A stretch of DNA of 64,000 nucleotides. Origin: Lachnoclostridium sp. UBA1175. Its GTDB lineage: Bacteria > Bacillota > Clostridia > Lachnospirales > Lachnospiraceae. Location of the stretch: contig DBYX01000019.1 of the NCBI GenBank assembly GCA_002311665.1, forward strand, positions 1 to 64,000, given 5' to 3'. Below, piece by piece: positions 25,747 through 35,232 of the stretch (position 1 is its first letter; the number at the start of each line of letters is the position of its first letter). The position numbers were made by a program, and so were the translations under genes. The notes under the pieces are model-generated. The model made no database searches and was not told where the DNA came from. It saw only the letters and a program-made list of their open reading frames with translations.

Positions 25747-28700
25747 TTACTGAACCGTCAGTGTTGCCGCGGAGGAAACCGTCTGGTTGCCGTTTCCGTC
25801 CGTGATGATGCAGCGGAACTGATAACCGTTGTGCGCTGCCTTGGTGGCGATGCTGAAGGTCGCCTTCGTCGCGCTCGAGTTCGTGGAATCCTTCCATGTC
25901 GTCGAGTTCGGAGCCTTCGTCTGCCACTGATATGTGAGCGTTCCCGTACCCGTCGCCTTCACCGTAAACTTCGCCGTGGTTCCGGCAGTTACGGTCTGGC
26001 TCTTCGGCTGCGTCGTGATCGACGGACCGCTCGCGGTCTGTATCGTGAGCGTCGCCGCATCGGAGGTCACCGTCTTGCCGTTTCCGTCCGTGATGATGCA
26101 GCGGAACCGGTAACCGTCGTGCGCTGCCTGCGCTGTGATCTGGAACGTCGCTTTCTTCGCATACGAGTTGGTCGAATTCTTCCATGCGGTCGAGTTCGGC
26201 GCCTTCGTCTGCCACTGATAGGTGAGTGTTCCCGTTCCGGTTGCCGCTACCGTGAACTTGGCTGCCTTACCGACAACCACGCGGGTGCTCTCGGGCTGCG
26301 TCGTGATCGACGGACCTGCCGGCTCCACCGTGAGCGTAGCCGCGTCAGAGGTCGTCGAACTGCCGTTGCCGTCCGTGACAACGCAGCGGAACTGGTAACC
26401 GTTGTGAGCTTCCTTGGTCGCGATGCTGAAGGTCGCCTTCTTTGCGCTCGCGCTTGTCGAATTCTTCCAGTTCGCCGAGGTCGGAGCCTTCGTCTGCCAC
26501 TGGTAGGTGAGCGTTCCCGTTCCGGTTGCCGCCACCGTGAATTTCGCCGTCTTGCCGACCTCAACCGTCGCGTTCTTCGGCTGCGTCGAGATCGTCGGAC
26601 CCGCAGGCCTCACCGTGAGCGTTGCCGCTTCGGTGGCCGTCGTCTTTCCGTTGCTGTCCGTGACGACACAGCGGAACTGGCAACCGTTGTGTGCCGCCTG
26701 AGCAGTGATCGTGAAGGTTGTCTTCTTCGCGCTGCTGTTCGTCGAATCCCTCCAGTTTGCGGTCTCCGAGGCCCTCATTTGCCACTGATAAGAAAGCGTA
26801 CCGTATCCGGATGCCGCAGTCTGCAGCGAAACCTTGTCACCGATATTCACGGTCTTGTTGCCCGGCTGTTTCGTGATCGTCGGAGCCTTAGCCTGGATCA
26901 CCGTGTCCTCCGGGGAGATCTCGTTCTCGCCGGAAGCATCACTGTAATACTTGCCGCATTCGTCGCACACCCAGTACTCGATGTTTCCGGTTGCCGTGGA
27001 CGTCGCTTCCTTCCTCGCCACTCTTCTCAAGGTGCAGGAGTGGGATGGCCGGAGATCTACTTCAAAATTCCGCGAAATGGTGTCGCCGTATTCGGTATAG
27101 ATTGTGAGATGATACGGCGGATCCACCTCCGGAGTAATCTGAAATTTTGTATGAGCTGCGTTGCCGCTGTAATATTTTTCGGTCATCACCGGGGTTCCAC
27201 AGTCGATCTCATATCCCTCATCATCATAGACACTATAGCGGAGAGCGAAGAATAGATCAGATATCCCTTCCCAGCCGCGGTCCGAGGTGAAGACCGCCTC
27301 AAACTCAAACGGCTCACCCGCCTTCACACTTGTCGGCATGGTTATTTCCAGCGATCTGTTCGGAAAATCGTAATCAAACTCGGCAACGATCAAGGCACTG
27401 TTAATTACAACATATGTCGTCGTCAAAGCCTGTTTATCCGCGAAACCGAATCCGTTGTCATCTCCGTAAGCTGTCCATCCGACAAATTTGAAACCCGGCT
27501 TCGGCGTTGCGGTGAGAGTGATGACATCGCCGAACGACGCGCTTGCCTTATCCGCACTGACAGTGCCGTGAGAAGAACGGTCCGCATGGGCATTCACGCT
27601 CACTGCACCATCCTGCAGAGCAAAGCTCTTAAATCGGGCAATCAAATGTGTATCCTGCGTAAATTCCGTCAGGGACGTCGCTTTCACCAGCTGACCGTCC
27701 TCGAAGTAATACCAACCGACAAACTCATCTCCGGATCGTGTCACCCCCGGTGTCGGATATGACGAAATTCTTCCCAGATTGTCGGTGGTCATCGTCAACG
27801 TCTCGTCATTGCTGAGAACTTCACTGATCTCAAAAGTGATCGTGTGTCCCGGATTCGGTTCAAAGACCGCGTACAGTGTGCAATCCTTCTGCACGAAAAA
27901 TGCAAACGACGCGTCGGCGCTGATAAACCCATCGCTATCACGCCACTCGACGAAGTGATAGCCTCTATTCGGCTGCGCGGTCACCGTGACCTGCGTCCCG
28001 TTCAGATATTCACCGCCGCCGGTCACCGTACCGCGCTGCGGAGTAAGGGTCTCGACCGCCACGCTGCTCCCGGGCGCAAACACTGCGGTAACATACATGG
28101 TTTTTTCGCCCATAACGAATGTATTACCGGAGAGTACTTGCTGGGTTGCTGCCTGACCGTCAATAACTTCTCCTACGTAGTAATTGTATAAGAGATATCC
28201 CGCGGCCGGAGTTGCACTGAGGGTTACCTCATCACCGGGGTAATAATACTCCTCTTCCGGCTCCACGAACAACTGTCCGTGCTGTATGTTGGTAGCGATA
28301 TATACCCGATGCCCCAGCTCAAATATGACATTGATGGAACGGGTTCCGATACCATCGGGGAACGTATACACAGGATCACTGCAGAGCAGTTCATGTGTGT
28401 CCGTGTCGTAATAGCCCTTGAATCGGGAATTCTGAAGGATCGGCGTCGCAGTCATTGTCCACATTCCGGTTGTCTTGTCAAGCTCTGTCGTCACCGACCC
28501 CAGCCCGGGAGCATAATAAGTGAAGATCTGCATCGGCGTTTTCTCGAATTTTGCCGATATCCTAATATCATGCGACGGCATCGAAAACGACATGGTTTTC
28601 AGATCAAAGCCGGACGGGACACCCGACAACTCAGTAAGTTCGCACCCCGTATTCGGATTCGACACGAGTTTTACCGTATCCCCGACTCTAAAGTTCTTCG

Positions 28701-29586
28701 TGACGGTTCCGTCTTCAAACGTAAGAAGTCCGCTGCCTTCACTGGACAAAGAGACACTGTATGATTTCTGCACCGGAGTGAACACTGCGGCAATCCACAC
28801 ATCGCTCGCCGGCATCGCAAATGTCCCGGTAGCTCCGTATGCCAAAACCTGCCAACTCGTGCTCTGCGCATCATAGAAGGGATCCTTGTTGGTCTTCACT
28901 GCATACAAAACCCCGCTGACCTCATATCCCGCTGCTGCAGTTGCATTAAGCGTAACACTGTCACCCTGATGATACACTTGCTTTAACGGCGTATACGTCA
29001 AGACTCCTTCGGTGGAATACTCGTTGTAATTCCAGATCAAGTACTCCCCGCTTTTCCGAAAATTCGCTATAAAAATCCTGTTCTCATATGTGACAAGCCA
29101 TTCAAGTTGCGGATTATACGGATCAATATCCGGAAGAAGCCTTTCCTTCTGTATTCCGTCCGTATCGGTGAAATACTCGGACCAGTATTCAAACTCATAC
29201 CCCGCTGCAGGAGTCGCCTGCAGCATAAGAATATAGTTGCCGGACGGAAACATCTGTGTACATGCCGATCTGACATCCCCGCCGTAGTCAGGGAATACAC
29301 CGACTGTATATTTCGGGGTCTTGCCTCGTACCGCGTTCGTAACTTCAACCCCTGCATTCTTCACGGCTCTTCTGCCGAGACATACAGGTGCCTGTTGTTC
29401 AACTGTGCTTGCCCCTGCGATCAGGACCGACTCTTCCGCCGTCGGCTTATCCTTCGGCGAATTCGCGTATGCCTGACCGACCAGCAGTCCGCCGACCATC
29501 ACGGCACACAACAGCAATGCCGAGATCCATCTCGCGAACCATACCGTCGTAGCTTTCTGCTTCGACGTCAATGCGTTCTCACTCAT
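25747..29586 (-). CDS. Large secreted repeat protein with InlB-like and Ig-like domains
   Basis: This 1279-residue extracellular protein has an N-terminal signal or anchor (about residues 18-40). From about residue 70 to 690 there are repeated beta-grasp-like units of the divergent InlB B-repeat type (GYEFEYWSEYF, GYEVSGVLY, GYHFVEWRDSDGF, GFKFVGWTAYG). After a region with a CxxC pair (YWVCDECGKYYSD) come four Ig-like repeats of about 92 residues, each with ITxQPxxxTVxxGxxAKFTV ... LTYQWQ ... YQFRCVVTDGNG ... AATLTV. It ends right after the last repeat with no LPXTG or other sorting signal. Likely an adhesin or matrix protein. Confidence 0.8.
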   Translation of the reverse strand: MSENALTSKQKATTVWFARWISALLLCAVMVGGLLVGQAYANSPKDKPTAEESVLIAGASTVEQQAPVCLGRRAVKNAGVEVTNAVRGKTPKYTVGVFPDYGGDVRSACTQMFPSGNYILMLQATPAAGYEFEYWSEYFTDTDGIQKERLLPDIDPYNPQLEWLVTYENRIFIANFRKSGEYLIWNYNEYSTEGVLTYTPLKQVYHQGDSVTLNATAAAGYEVSGVLYAVKTNKDPFYDAQSTSWQVLAYGATGTFAMPASDVWIAAVFTPVQKSYSVSLSSEGSGLLTFEDGTVTKNFRVGDTVKLVSNPNTGCELTELSGVPSGFDLKTMSFSMPSHDIRISAKFEKTPMQIFTYYAPGLGSVTTELDKTTGMWTMTATPILQNSRFKGYYDTDTHELLCSDPVYTFPDGIGTRSINVIFELGHRVYIATNIQHGQLFVEPEEEYYYPGDEVTLSATPAAGYLLYNYYVGEVIDGQAATQQVLSGNTFVMGEKTMYVTAVFAPGSSVAVETLTPQRGTVTGGGEYLNGTQVTVTAQPNRGYHFVEWRDSDGFISADASFAFFVQKDCTLYAVFEPNPGHTITFEISEVLSNDETLTMTTDNLGRISSYPTPGVTRSGDEFVGWYYFEDGQLVKATSLTEFTQDTHLIARFKSFALQDGAVSVNAHADRSSHGTVSADKASASFGDVITLTATPKPGFKFVGWTAYGDDNGFGFADKQALTTTYVVINSALIVAEFDYDFPNRSLEITMPTSVKAGEPFEFEAVFTSDRGWEGISDLFFALRYSVYDDEGYEIDCGTPVMTEKYYSGNAAHTKFQITPEVDPPYHLTIYTEYGDTISRNFEVDLRPSHSCTLRRVARKEATSTATGNIEYWVCDECGKYYSDASGENEISPEDTVIQAKAPTITKQPGNKTVNIGDKVSLQTAASGYGTLSYQWQMRASETANWRDSTNSSAKKTTFTITAQAAHNGCQFRCVVTDSNGKTTATEAATLTVRPAGPTISTQPKNATVEVGKTAKFTVAATGTGTLTYQWQTKAPTSANWKNSTSASAKKATFSIATKEAHNGYQFRCVVTDGNGSSTTSDAATLTVEPAGPSITTQPESTRVVVGKAAKFTVAATGTGTLTYQWQTKAPNSTAWKNSTNSYAKKATFQITAQAAHDGYRFRCIITDGNGKTVTSDAATLTIQTASGPSITTQPKSQTVTAGTTAKFTVKATGTGTLTYQWQTKAPNSTTWKDSTNSSATKATFSIATKAAHNGYQFRCIITDGNGNQTVSSAATLTVQ

Positions 29587-29644
29587 TTCTTTCGTCTCCT
29601 TGGTAACATTTTATCGCATCGGACCGGCGCCCCCCGCGGGCTGT

Positions 29645-29690
29645 CATGGGCACAAAACAACCCGCGGAAACGCCGGTATCCGCGGGTAAT
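29645..29690 (-). terminator. Terminator after the response regulator gene
   Basis: CCCGCGGA (29661-29668) and TCCGCGGG (29679-29686) form an 8-bp stem, followed on the minus strand by TTGTTTTGTG, about 60 bp after the regulator stop. Confidence 0.7.
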
Positions 29691-29746
29691 TATAACACAT
29701 TATACTTATTTTGTTCCCTGTTCTTACAGAAACGCAAGAAAACCTT

Positions 29747-30418
29747 TCAGATCCGTTCCAGAAGGTATCCTTCGTTGCCGCTGCCGGACACGGCGAGCGG
29801 CACACCGGCATCCTCCATTTTCCGATTCAGACGCGAAACTGTCGTGTACAGAGCGTTGCTGCTGACCTCGGCGGACGCGTTCCATACGTTCTGGCACAGG
29901 TCTTCCTTGGAAACCGTCCGTGTCCCGTTCGTCGCAAGCATCAACACAACGGAAAATTCTTTCTTCGTAAGCAGCAGGTCTCGCTCCTTGTAAGTCGCGA
30001 GCATGGCAACCGTGTCAAGACGGAGATCCCCGTACATTACCGTTCGGTTGCGTTTGCTCGTATCCCGGAGTCTCGCCTCGACATGTGCGAGCAGTACCCC
30101 CAGGTCGTACGGCTTGGTCATATAGTCGTCGCCGCCCTCCCGCAGCGCGCGTATGATCTGCTCATTTTCCCCGAGAGCAGACAGAAACAGGATCGGTATA
30201 TCGTACTTCTGCTTGATCTCGCGACACAGCGTATAACCGTCGCTGTCCGGCAACATAATGTCGAGAACAATGAGGTCCACATGGTTGGACGCCAGCTGCT
30301 CCAGACATTGTTTGCCGTCGAACGCCTGCAAAACCTCGTAATCCTCCATCATCAGCGCCTCATGGTTGATTTCCATGATGTGCGGATTGTCCTCGACAAG
30401 AAGGACAGTATAATTCAT
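29747..30418 (-). CDS. OmpR/PhoB-type response regulator
   Basis: This two-component regulator has 223 residues. The receiver domain has the acidic pocket and phospho-acceptor Asp in LIVLDIMLPDSDG, with the Lys of switch region KPYDLG. The C-terminal winged helix binds DNA (LLTKKEFSVVLMLATNGTRTVSKEDLCQNVW). It overlaps its kinase gene by 4 bp. Target genes are unknown; the Ig-repeat gene lies next downstream. Confidence 0.93.
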   Translation of the reverse strand: MNYTVLLVEDNPHIMEINHEALMMEDYEVLQAFDGKQCLEQLASNHVDLIVLDIMLPDSDGYTLCREIKQKYDIPILFLSALGENEQIIRALREGGDDYMTKPYDLGVLLAHVEARLRDTSKRNRTVMYGDLRLDTVAMLATYKERDLLLTKKEFSVVLMLATNGTRTVSKEDLCQNVWNASAEVSSNALYTTVSRLNRKMEDAGVPLAVSGSGNEGYLLERI

Positions 30419-32367
30419 GTATTCTTCTCCTTCGGTATCGTAAACCGGAACGTCGTTCCCTGCGGCCCCGTTGACGCAAGTTCCAGTTCACCCCCATGCA
30501 TACGTACCGTATCCGAACAGATTGCCAGGCCGAGCCCGTTGCCGCCGTCTGTCGTGTAACCTCTTTCAAAAATGTGTATAGCCACTTCATCCGCGATCCC
30601 GGACCCGGTGTCGGAGACATAAAACTCGGCTTTCTCCCCCGCGTCTCCCACCTTGACGGAGATACTCCCGTTCTCCGTATGCCGGCTCGCGTTTACGATC
30701 AGATTGATGAGGACCTGCAGAAGCAACTCGAAGTTGCCGTGCAGCATGCAGTCCGTCTCGCACACGGTCTCAAGCCGGTTGCCCTGCTTCTCGCAGATCG
30801 GCTCCGCAACCAGCGCCGCGTTATGCAGCAGCTCCTTCGGGTCCACCATATGCAGCTCGGCCTCGTTGATCTCGCCGTAAGTATACGCCATCAGATTGGA
30901 CACCATCGCACCCAGCCGGTCCGCTTCCGAGCGGATCGTGTGCAGACGTTCCGGCGTCTGCGGGGACAGTTTCCCCTTCTCGATCTGCATTTCCGTCAAC
31001 TGCGCGTATCCCGAGATGACGGACAGAGGCGTCCGAAGCTCGTGAGCGACCGTCTGCAGAAAATCCCGGTTCATCGCATTGATCTGCCCGAGGACCGCAT
31101 TTTTCTTCTGCTCCTCCGAGAGCATCTCCATCCGCTGCTGGATCTTGTGGTTCGTGATCACGGAGAGTCCGAGGATACCGATCAGAAGCGCAAACGGAGT
31201 CATTCCGAAGTGCGCGACCACTGAGTTTCCGCCGGAATTGATGCCCTCCCACAGCATGACCAGGAACAGCAGCAGTATGATCAACAGTGTCACGACGTCC
31301 GACCGGCTGAAGCGCTCCTTCCGGAACGCATACCACAGGAAACGCACCAGCACCACGATCGCGCAGGCGCTGCAGATATAGTAGCTGATGTGGCACATCA
31401 GAACGAGCTGTTCCGTCGGCAGGAGGAAGTGCAACGCGATCATCACAAGGTTCATGCTGAAGAAGATCCGCTCGTTCTTCCTTGAGATCACATGCGGAAA
31501 ATAAGCCGCCGGCAGATACACCGCCATTGTCGGGAGCATCGACACCGTAAGAATAAAGCACCGGTAATTCAACTCGAAATTGAAGTTGGCCGGCAGCAGA
31601 TACTGGTTGACGAAATGGGAATTCCGGAAAGCGATCAGAACGCAGCACAGCGAAAGAATACCGTATTCACGGCTTCTCTGATACGCCGAATACAGCAGGA
31701 AATAAAACGCGAAAAGCAACAATCCGCCGCCGGTAAACAGCGAGAACAGAGCGCGACCGCGCTCGTAATTCTCCACCAGAACCGGCGCGCCGATCACGGT
31801 GGCCTGGATGAACCCGCCGTCCTTGTGCATAAAGTTCGCGTACTGGTAGATGATCTCCACCTCGCCCGACTCGCCCGTAAACAACGGGATCGTCATATAG
31901 CGTCCTCCGTGCACGGTCTCCTCGGGATCCTCGGAGACATAACCGACATTGAGCACTTCCTGCCCGTTCACAAACACTCTTGTGCTGTAGTCAATGGAAT
32001 AACTCGCCATCGAGAGATACTGGTTGGGCTTGGCCAGTATGCGGAGGCGGTGTGTGCCGAGATGCTGATCCCGGTCGGGTGCCGTCGACTTCTCCGGCAT
32101 GTTGTCCGGATCCGCAAAATCCTCCGGTCTGTACAGTTTTCCCGGGTAGTAATCCCAGGAGTTGACCAGGTGATACATCTCCTGATCGAGAGGAATCTCT
32201 CTAACATCCAGCACGCCGTCAACCGGTTTCACCTCGGGCATTCGCACCCGCATCCGGCTGCTCACGTAGACATAGATCAACCCGATTCCCGCCAACACCA
32301 GGATCGTCAGCAGCAACCTTGTTCCGTTCCTCCATCCTTTCGTCTGTTGCTTTCCGTATAGCGCCAT
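30415..32367 (-). CDS. Sensor histidine kinase with 7TMR-DISM-type sensor
   Basis: This 650-residue membrane kinase has an N-terminal helix (18-36), an extracytoplasmic beta-sandwich of about 170 residues (HRLRILAKPNQYLSMA, VFVNGQEVLNVG), then seven membrane helices from about 212 to 405, the 7TMR-DISM layout. The cytoplasmic part has the phospho-acceptor His in VAHELRTPLS and an ATP-binding domain (NLIVNASRHTENG, DTGSGIADE, GNGLGLAIC). The extracellular domain suggests a carbohydrate-like ligand. It is co-transcribed with the response regulator. Confidence 0.9.
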   Translation of the reverse strand: MALYGKQQTKGWRNGTRLLLTILVLAGIGLIYVYVSSRMRVRMPEVKPVDGVLDVREIPLDQEMYHLVNSWDYYPGKLYRPEDFADPDNMPEKSTAPDRDQHLGTHRLRILAKPNQYLSMASYSIDYSTRVFVNGQEVLNVGYVSEDPEETVHGGRYMTIPLFTGESGEVEIIYQYANFMHKDGGFIQATVIGAPVLVENYERGRALFSLFTGGGLLLFAFYFLLYSAYQRSREYGILSLCCVLIAFRNSHFVNQYLLPANFNFELNYRCFILTVSMLPTMAVYLPAAYFPHVISRKNERIFFSMNLVMIALHFLLPTEQLVLMCHISYYICSACAIVVLVRFLWYAFRKERFSRSDVVTLLIILLLFLVMLWEGINSGGNSVVAHFGMTPFALLIGILGLSVITNHKIQQRMEMLSEEQKKNAVLGQINAMNRDFLQTVAHELRTPLSVISGYAQLTEMQIEKGKLSPQTPERLHTIRSEADRLGAMVSNLMAYTYGEINEAELHMVDPKELLHNAALVAEPICEKQGNRLETVCETDCMLHGNFELLLQVLINLIVNASRHTENGSISVKVGDAGEKAEFYVSDTGSGIADEVAIHIFERGYTTDGGNGLGLAICSDTVRMHGGELELASTGPQGTTFRFTIPKEKNT

Positions 32368-32411
32368 CTTTTCCTCGTTACTCGCCGCACATTCTTACGC
32401 TTAAGAACCTT

Positions 32412-32492
32412 AAGAATCATCACTCCGCAGCAATCTTTCCCGAGACGCTGCGGAGCGGTGATTCTTCATATTCCTCATCACCGCTGATTATA
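32412..32492 (-). promoter_or_regulatory. Promoter -10 and long leader hairpin before the kinase gene
   Basis: On the minus strand TATAAT (32492-32487) lies upstream of a 20-bp stem (arms 32412-32431 and 32447-32466, 18 of 20 paired, the two exceptions being wobble-compatible) with a 15-base loop. It ends about 45 bp before the kinase ATG. No matching -35 is obvious. A second short palindrome CTTAAG-AAC-CTTAAG follows. Confidence 0.6.
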
Positions 32493-32611
32493 CCGAATTT
32501 TGTGACGATACCGCCGATTCTTGCACAATTGTAAGAATTGTTTTGATACGGCCGCGTCCCGGATCCGGTCCCGCGCGCATTCCCGAAAGCCTGCTGCACT
32601 CCTCTTGTGCA

Positions 32612-32659
32612 TACGCAGAAAACACAAGAAGCCCTGTAATCATCGGATTACAGAGCTTC
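32612..32659 (-). terminator. Terminator after the tRNA-Val pair
   Basis: GAAGCCCTGTAATC (32628-32641) and GATTACAGAGCTTC (32646-32659) form a 14-bp stem with one wobble position, followed on the minus strand by TTGTGTTTTC. It starts 8 bp after the second tRNA. Confidence 0.85.
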
Positions 32660-32666
32660 TCGGAGC

Positions 32667-32739
32667 TGGAAACAATGGGGCTCGAACCCATGACCTCCCG
32701 CGCGTCAGGCGGACGCTCTCCCGGCTGAGCTATATTTCC
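32667..32739 (-). tRNA. tRNA-Val (anticodon GAC)
   Basis: A 73-nt cloverleaf is visible: acceptor GGAAATA pairs with TGTTTCC, D arm GCTC/GAGC, anticodon stem TCCGC/GCGGG with loop CTGACGC (anticodon GAC), T arm ATGGG-TTCGAGC-CCCAT, discriminator A. CCA is not encoded. Confidence 0.95.
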
Positions 32740-32743
32740 AAAA

Positions 32744-32816
32744 TGGGGGCGACGGGGCTCGAACCCGTGACCTCTCGCGTGTGAGGCGAACGCTCTCCCG
32801 GCTGAGCTACACTCCC
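32744..32816 (-). tRNA. tRNA-Val (anticodon CAC)
   Basis: This 73-nt cloverleaf has anticodon stem TTCGC/GCGAG and loop CTCACAC (anticodon CAC), T arm ACGGG-TTCGAGC-CCCGT and discriminator A. The acceptor GGGAGTG pairs with CGCCCCC except for an A-C mismatch at position 4-69. It is 4 bp from the first tRNA-Val; both are probably on one transcript. Confidence 0.92.
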
Positions 32817-32905
32817 AATCGTATGAAATTCGCCGCACCGCGGATCACTCCGCAGCACGATTACGACTTCCCTACTGTGATCAATAGTTCCGTACAATGA
32901 CAGGA

Positions 32906-34288
32906 TCAGCCCTCCGGCCGATCCTCCATCGCGCTGTATTCACGATGTGTTCCGACGTATTTATACGCCGGGCGAATGATCTTGCCGTTGTTAATGATCT
33001 CCTCCATCCGATGAGCCGCCCAGCCGCTGATTCGCGAGATCGCGAAGATCGGCGTATAGAGCTCTTCGGGGATTCCTAACATATCATACACGAAACCGCT
33101 GTAAAAATCAACATTTGCACACAAAGGTTTAAACAAATGTCTGTTCTCCGCGATAACTTCCTTCGCGATGCGCTCCACAGTGAAGTATAACTCGAGCTCG
33201 TCGGTGCGGTCTTTCTCCTCCGCAAGCTTGATCGCATAGTCGCGCAGGATCACCTGACGAGGGTCGGAGAGCGTGTACACCGCGTGGCCGATGCCGTACA
33301 CCAGACCGGTGCGGTCGAACGCTTCCTTGCGGACGAGGCGCGTCAGATATTCGCGGATCTGATCCTCGTCCTTCCAGTCGTTCACGTTGTCCTTCAGGTC
33401 GGCAAACATCTGGCGGACCTTCAGGTTCGCGCCGCCGTGGCGGTATCCCTTCAGCGAGGCGATAGCCGCTGCCGTCGCGGAGTAGGTATCCGTGCCGGAC
33501 GAGGTCACGACATGCGTGGTAAATGTGGAGTTGTTACCGCCGCCGTGCTCCGCGTGGATCACGAGGCATATATCAAGCACCTTCGCCTCCAGCTCGGTGA
33601 ACCGACCGTCGGGACGAAGCATCGAGAGGATGTTCTCCGCCGTCGAGTACTCCGGCTTCGGATTGCGGATGATCAGACTCTCATCCATCCGGAAATGAAG
33701 GTACGACCAGTATGCGTAGATCGAGATGACCGGCAGCTTCGCGATCAGGTTGATCGACTGGCGAAGCACATTTTCCACAGAGAGGTCCTCGGCGTCATCA
33801 TCGTACGAGTACAGAGTCAGAATGCTCTTCTGCAGGCTGTTCATGATGTTGCCGCTGACGGCCTTCATGATGACGTCGCGGATGAACTTGTTCGAGAGCG
33901 ACTGGAACGTCGTGATCAGCTCAACGAAATCCTTGAGCTGCGTCTCGTTCGGAAGCTCGCCGAACAGAAGCAGGTAAGTGGTCTCCTCGAACGCATAGCG
34001 GCGCTCGGCAAATCCCTTCACCATCTCCTGAACATCATAGCCCTGGTAGTACAGTTTGCCGTCCGCGGGCACCTTCGTGCCGCCGATCAGCTTGTATGCG
34101 GTTACGTCCGAGATCTCCGTGAGACCCGTGAGAACGCCGGCGCCGTTGCTGTCACGCAGACCGCGCTTGACATCATACTCAGCGTAGAGGTTCTGATCGA
34201 TCACACCCGCTTTTCTGCATTCATTGACGAGAAATTGGAAATCGCGTTCACCCTTCTCGTCCAATCTCATCATCGACGAATCACCCAT
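32906..34288 (-). CDS. gltA: Citrate synthase
   Basis: This enzyme condenses acetyl-CoA and oxaloacetate to citrate, feeding 2-oxoglutarate synthesis in many anaerobes. It has about 460 residues, the longer form common in Clostridia. The catalytic His is in HAEHGGGNNSTFTTHV, the second His in GIGHAVYTLSDPR, and the Asp in ANVDFYSGFVYDMLGI. ATG 34288 follows TTGGAGAG; a TTG at 34303 is a weaker alternative. It is a single gene with its own near-consensus promoter, next to the tRNA genes. Confidence 0.95.
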   Translation of the reverse strand: MGDSSMMRLDEKGERDFQFLVNECRKAGVIDQNLYAEYDVKRGLRDSNGAGVLTGLTEISDVTAYKLIGGTKVPADGKLYYQGYDVQEMVKGFAERRYAFEETTYLLLFGELPNETQLKDFVELITTFQSLSNKFIRDVIMKAVSGNIMNSLQKSILTLYSYDDDAEDLSVENVLRQSINLIAKLPVISIYAYWSYLHFRMDESLIIRNPKPEYSTAENILSMLRPDGRFTELEAKVLDICLVIHAEHGGGNNSTFTTHVVTSSGTDTYSATAAAIASLKGYRHGGANLKVRQMFADLKDNVNDWKDEDQIREYLTRLVRKEAFDRTGLVYGIGHAVYTLSDPRQVILRDYAIKLAEEKDRTDELELYFTVERIAKEVIAENRHLFKPLCANVDFYSGFVYDMLGIPEELYTPIFAISRISGWAAHRMEEIINNGKIIRPAYKYVGTHREYSAMEDRPEG

Positions 34289-34337
34289 GGCACTCTCCAA
34301 CAAATCTTCCGGACGCGTTTAAAAACCGTACTGCATC

Positions 34338-34366
34338 ATTATATTCACTGAACCGACAATCGTCAA
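34338..34366 (-). promoter_or_regulatory. Promoter of citrate synthase
   Basis: TTGACG (34366-34361), a 17-bp spacer and TATAAT (34343-34338) lie about 50 bp upstream of the ATG. Confidence 0.85.
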
Positions 34367-34431
34367 TCCCTATTTTTCGCGGCGCGAAAGCCCTCTCCGC
34401 AGCCCCGGAGGTCACTCCTCGATCGCGGACA

Positions 34432-35211
34432 TCACTCCTCAACCCTCGAGCGCTGTCCGAAACCGATGATCCTCGCCGTTCTGTGGCGCGAGAGGAATCT
34501 CGTTCCGAACAAGCCGAAGCGGACGCCCGCGCCGGGCACGATCAGCTTCTTGCCCTTCTCCATCTTCTTCACCGCGTACGACACAACCTTCTCGGGCGTC
34601 AGTGCGCTCGCCCACTCCTTGCCGCGCGCCACCTTCGTGAACTCGGTATACACGGGTCCGGGGCACAGAGCGCCGACATAGATGCCGCTCTTCATATCCG
34701 CGAGTTCCTCCGCAAGTCCCTGCGTAAAGCTCGCCACATACGCCTTGGTCGCATAGTAGGTGTTCAGGTACGGTCCCGCCGGGAGCAGACCCGCGCAGGA
34801 GGCCACGTTCAGGATCGCCCCGCTGCCCGACTCCCTGCGGAGATCGAGAAATCTTCTTGTTAAAATATGAACCGCCCGGATGTTGAGATCGATCATCCCG
34901 AGCTCCTCCTCGATCGAGTGCTCCACAGTCGCGCCAAGAAGGCCGAAGCCCGCGCAGTTGATCAGTGCGAACGCGCCCTGCCCTGCGATCGTCTCGATAA
35001 CTTTGTTGCACTCCTCCTCACGCGACAGATCCGCGGTGAGTATCTCACACGGAACCCCGAGTTCCCCCGCCAGCTCACGCATCCGATCCTCGCGTCTGGC
35101 GACCATGATCAGCCGGCATCCCTTCGCGGCAAATGCCCTGGCGAACTCACTTCCGATCCCGGAACTCGCGCCCGTGATCACGACCGTCTTTCCGGTAAAA
35201 TCAACCCTCAT
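34432..35211 (-). CDS. Short-chain dehydrogenase/reductase
   Basis: This is an NAD(P)-dependent oxidoreductase of 259 residues. Motifs: cofactor-binding TGASSGIG at residues 14-21, NCAG in the middle, catalytic Ser in NVASCAG and Tyr-x3-Lys in YYATKAY. The basic stretch MVARREDR after beta-strand 2 suggests NADP. The substrate is unknown; relatives act on lipids or sugars (DltE-like). It lies 21 bp downstream of the E2-like acyltransferase gene, so the two may form an operon. Confidence 0.88.
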   Translation of the reverse strand: MRVDFTGKTVVITGASSGIGSEFARAFAAKGCRLIMVARREDRMRELAGELGVPCEILTADLSREEECNKVIETIAGQGAFALINCAGFGLLGATVEHSIEEELGMIDLNIRAVHILTRRFLDLRRESGSGAILNVASCAGLLPAGPYLNTYYATKAYVASFTQGLAEELADMKSGIYVGALCPGPVYTEFTKVARGKEWASALTPEKVVSYAVKKMEKGKKLIVPGAGVRFGLFGTRFLSRHRTARIIGFGQRSRVEE

Positions 35212-35232
35212 AACCTCTCCCCGCCGGACCGA

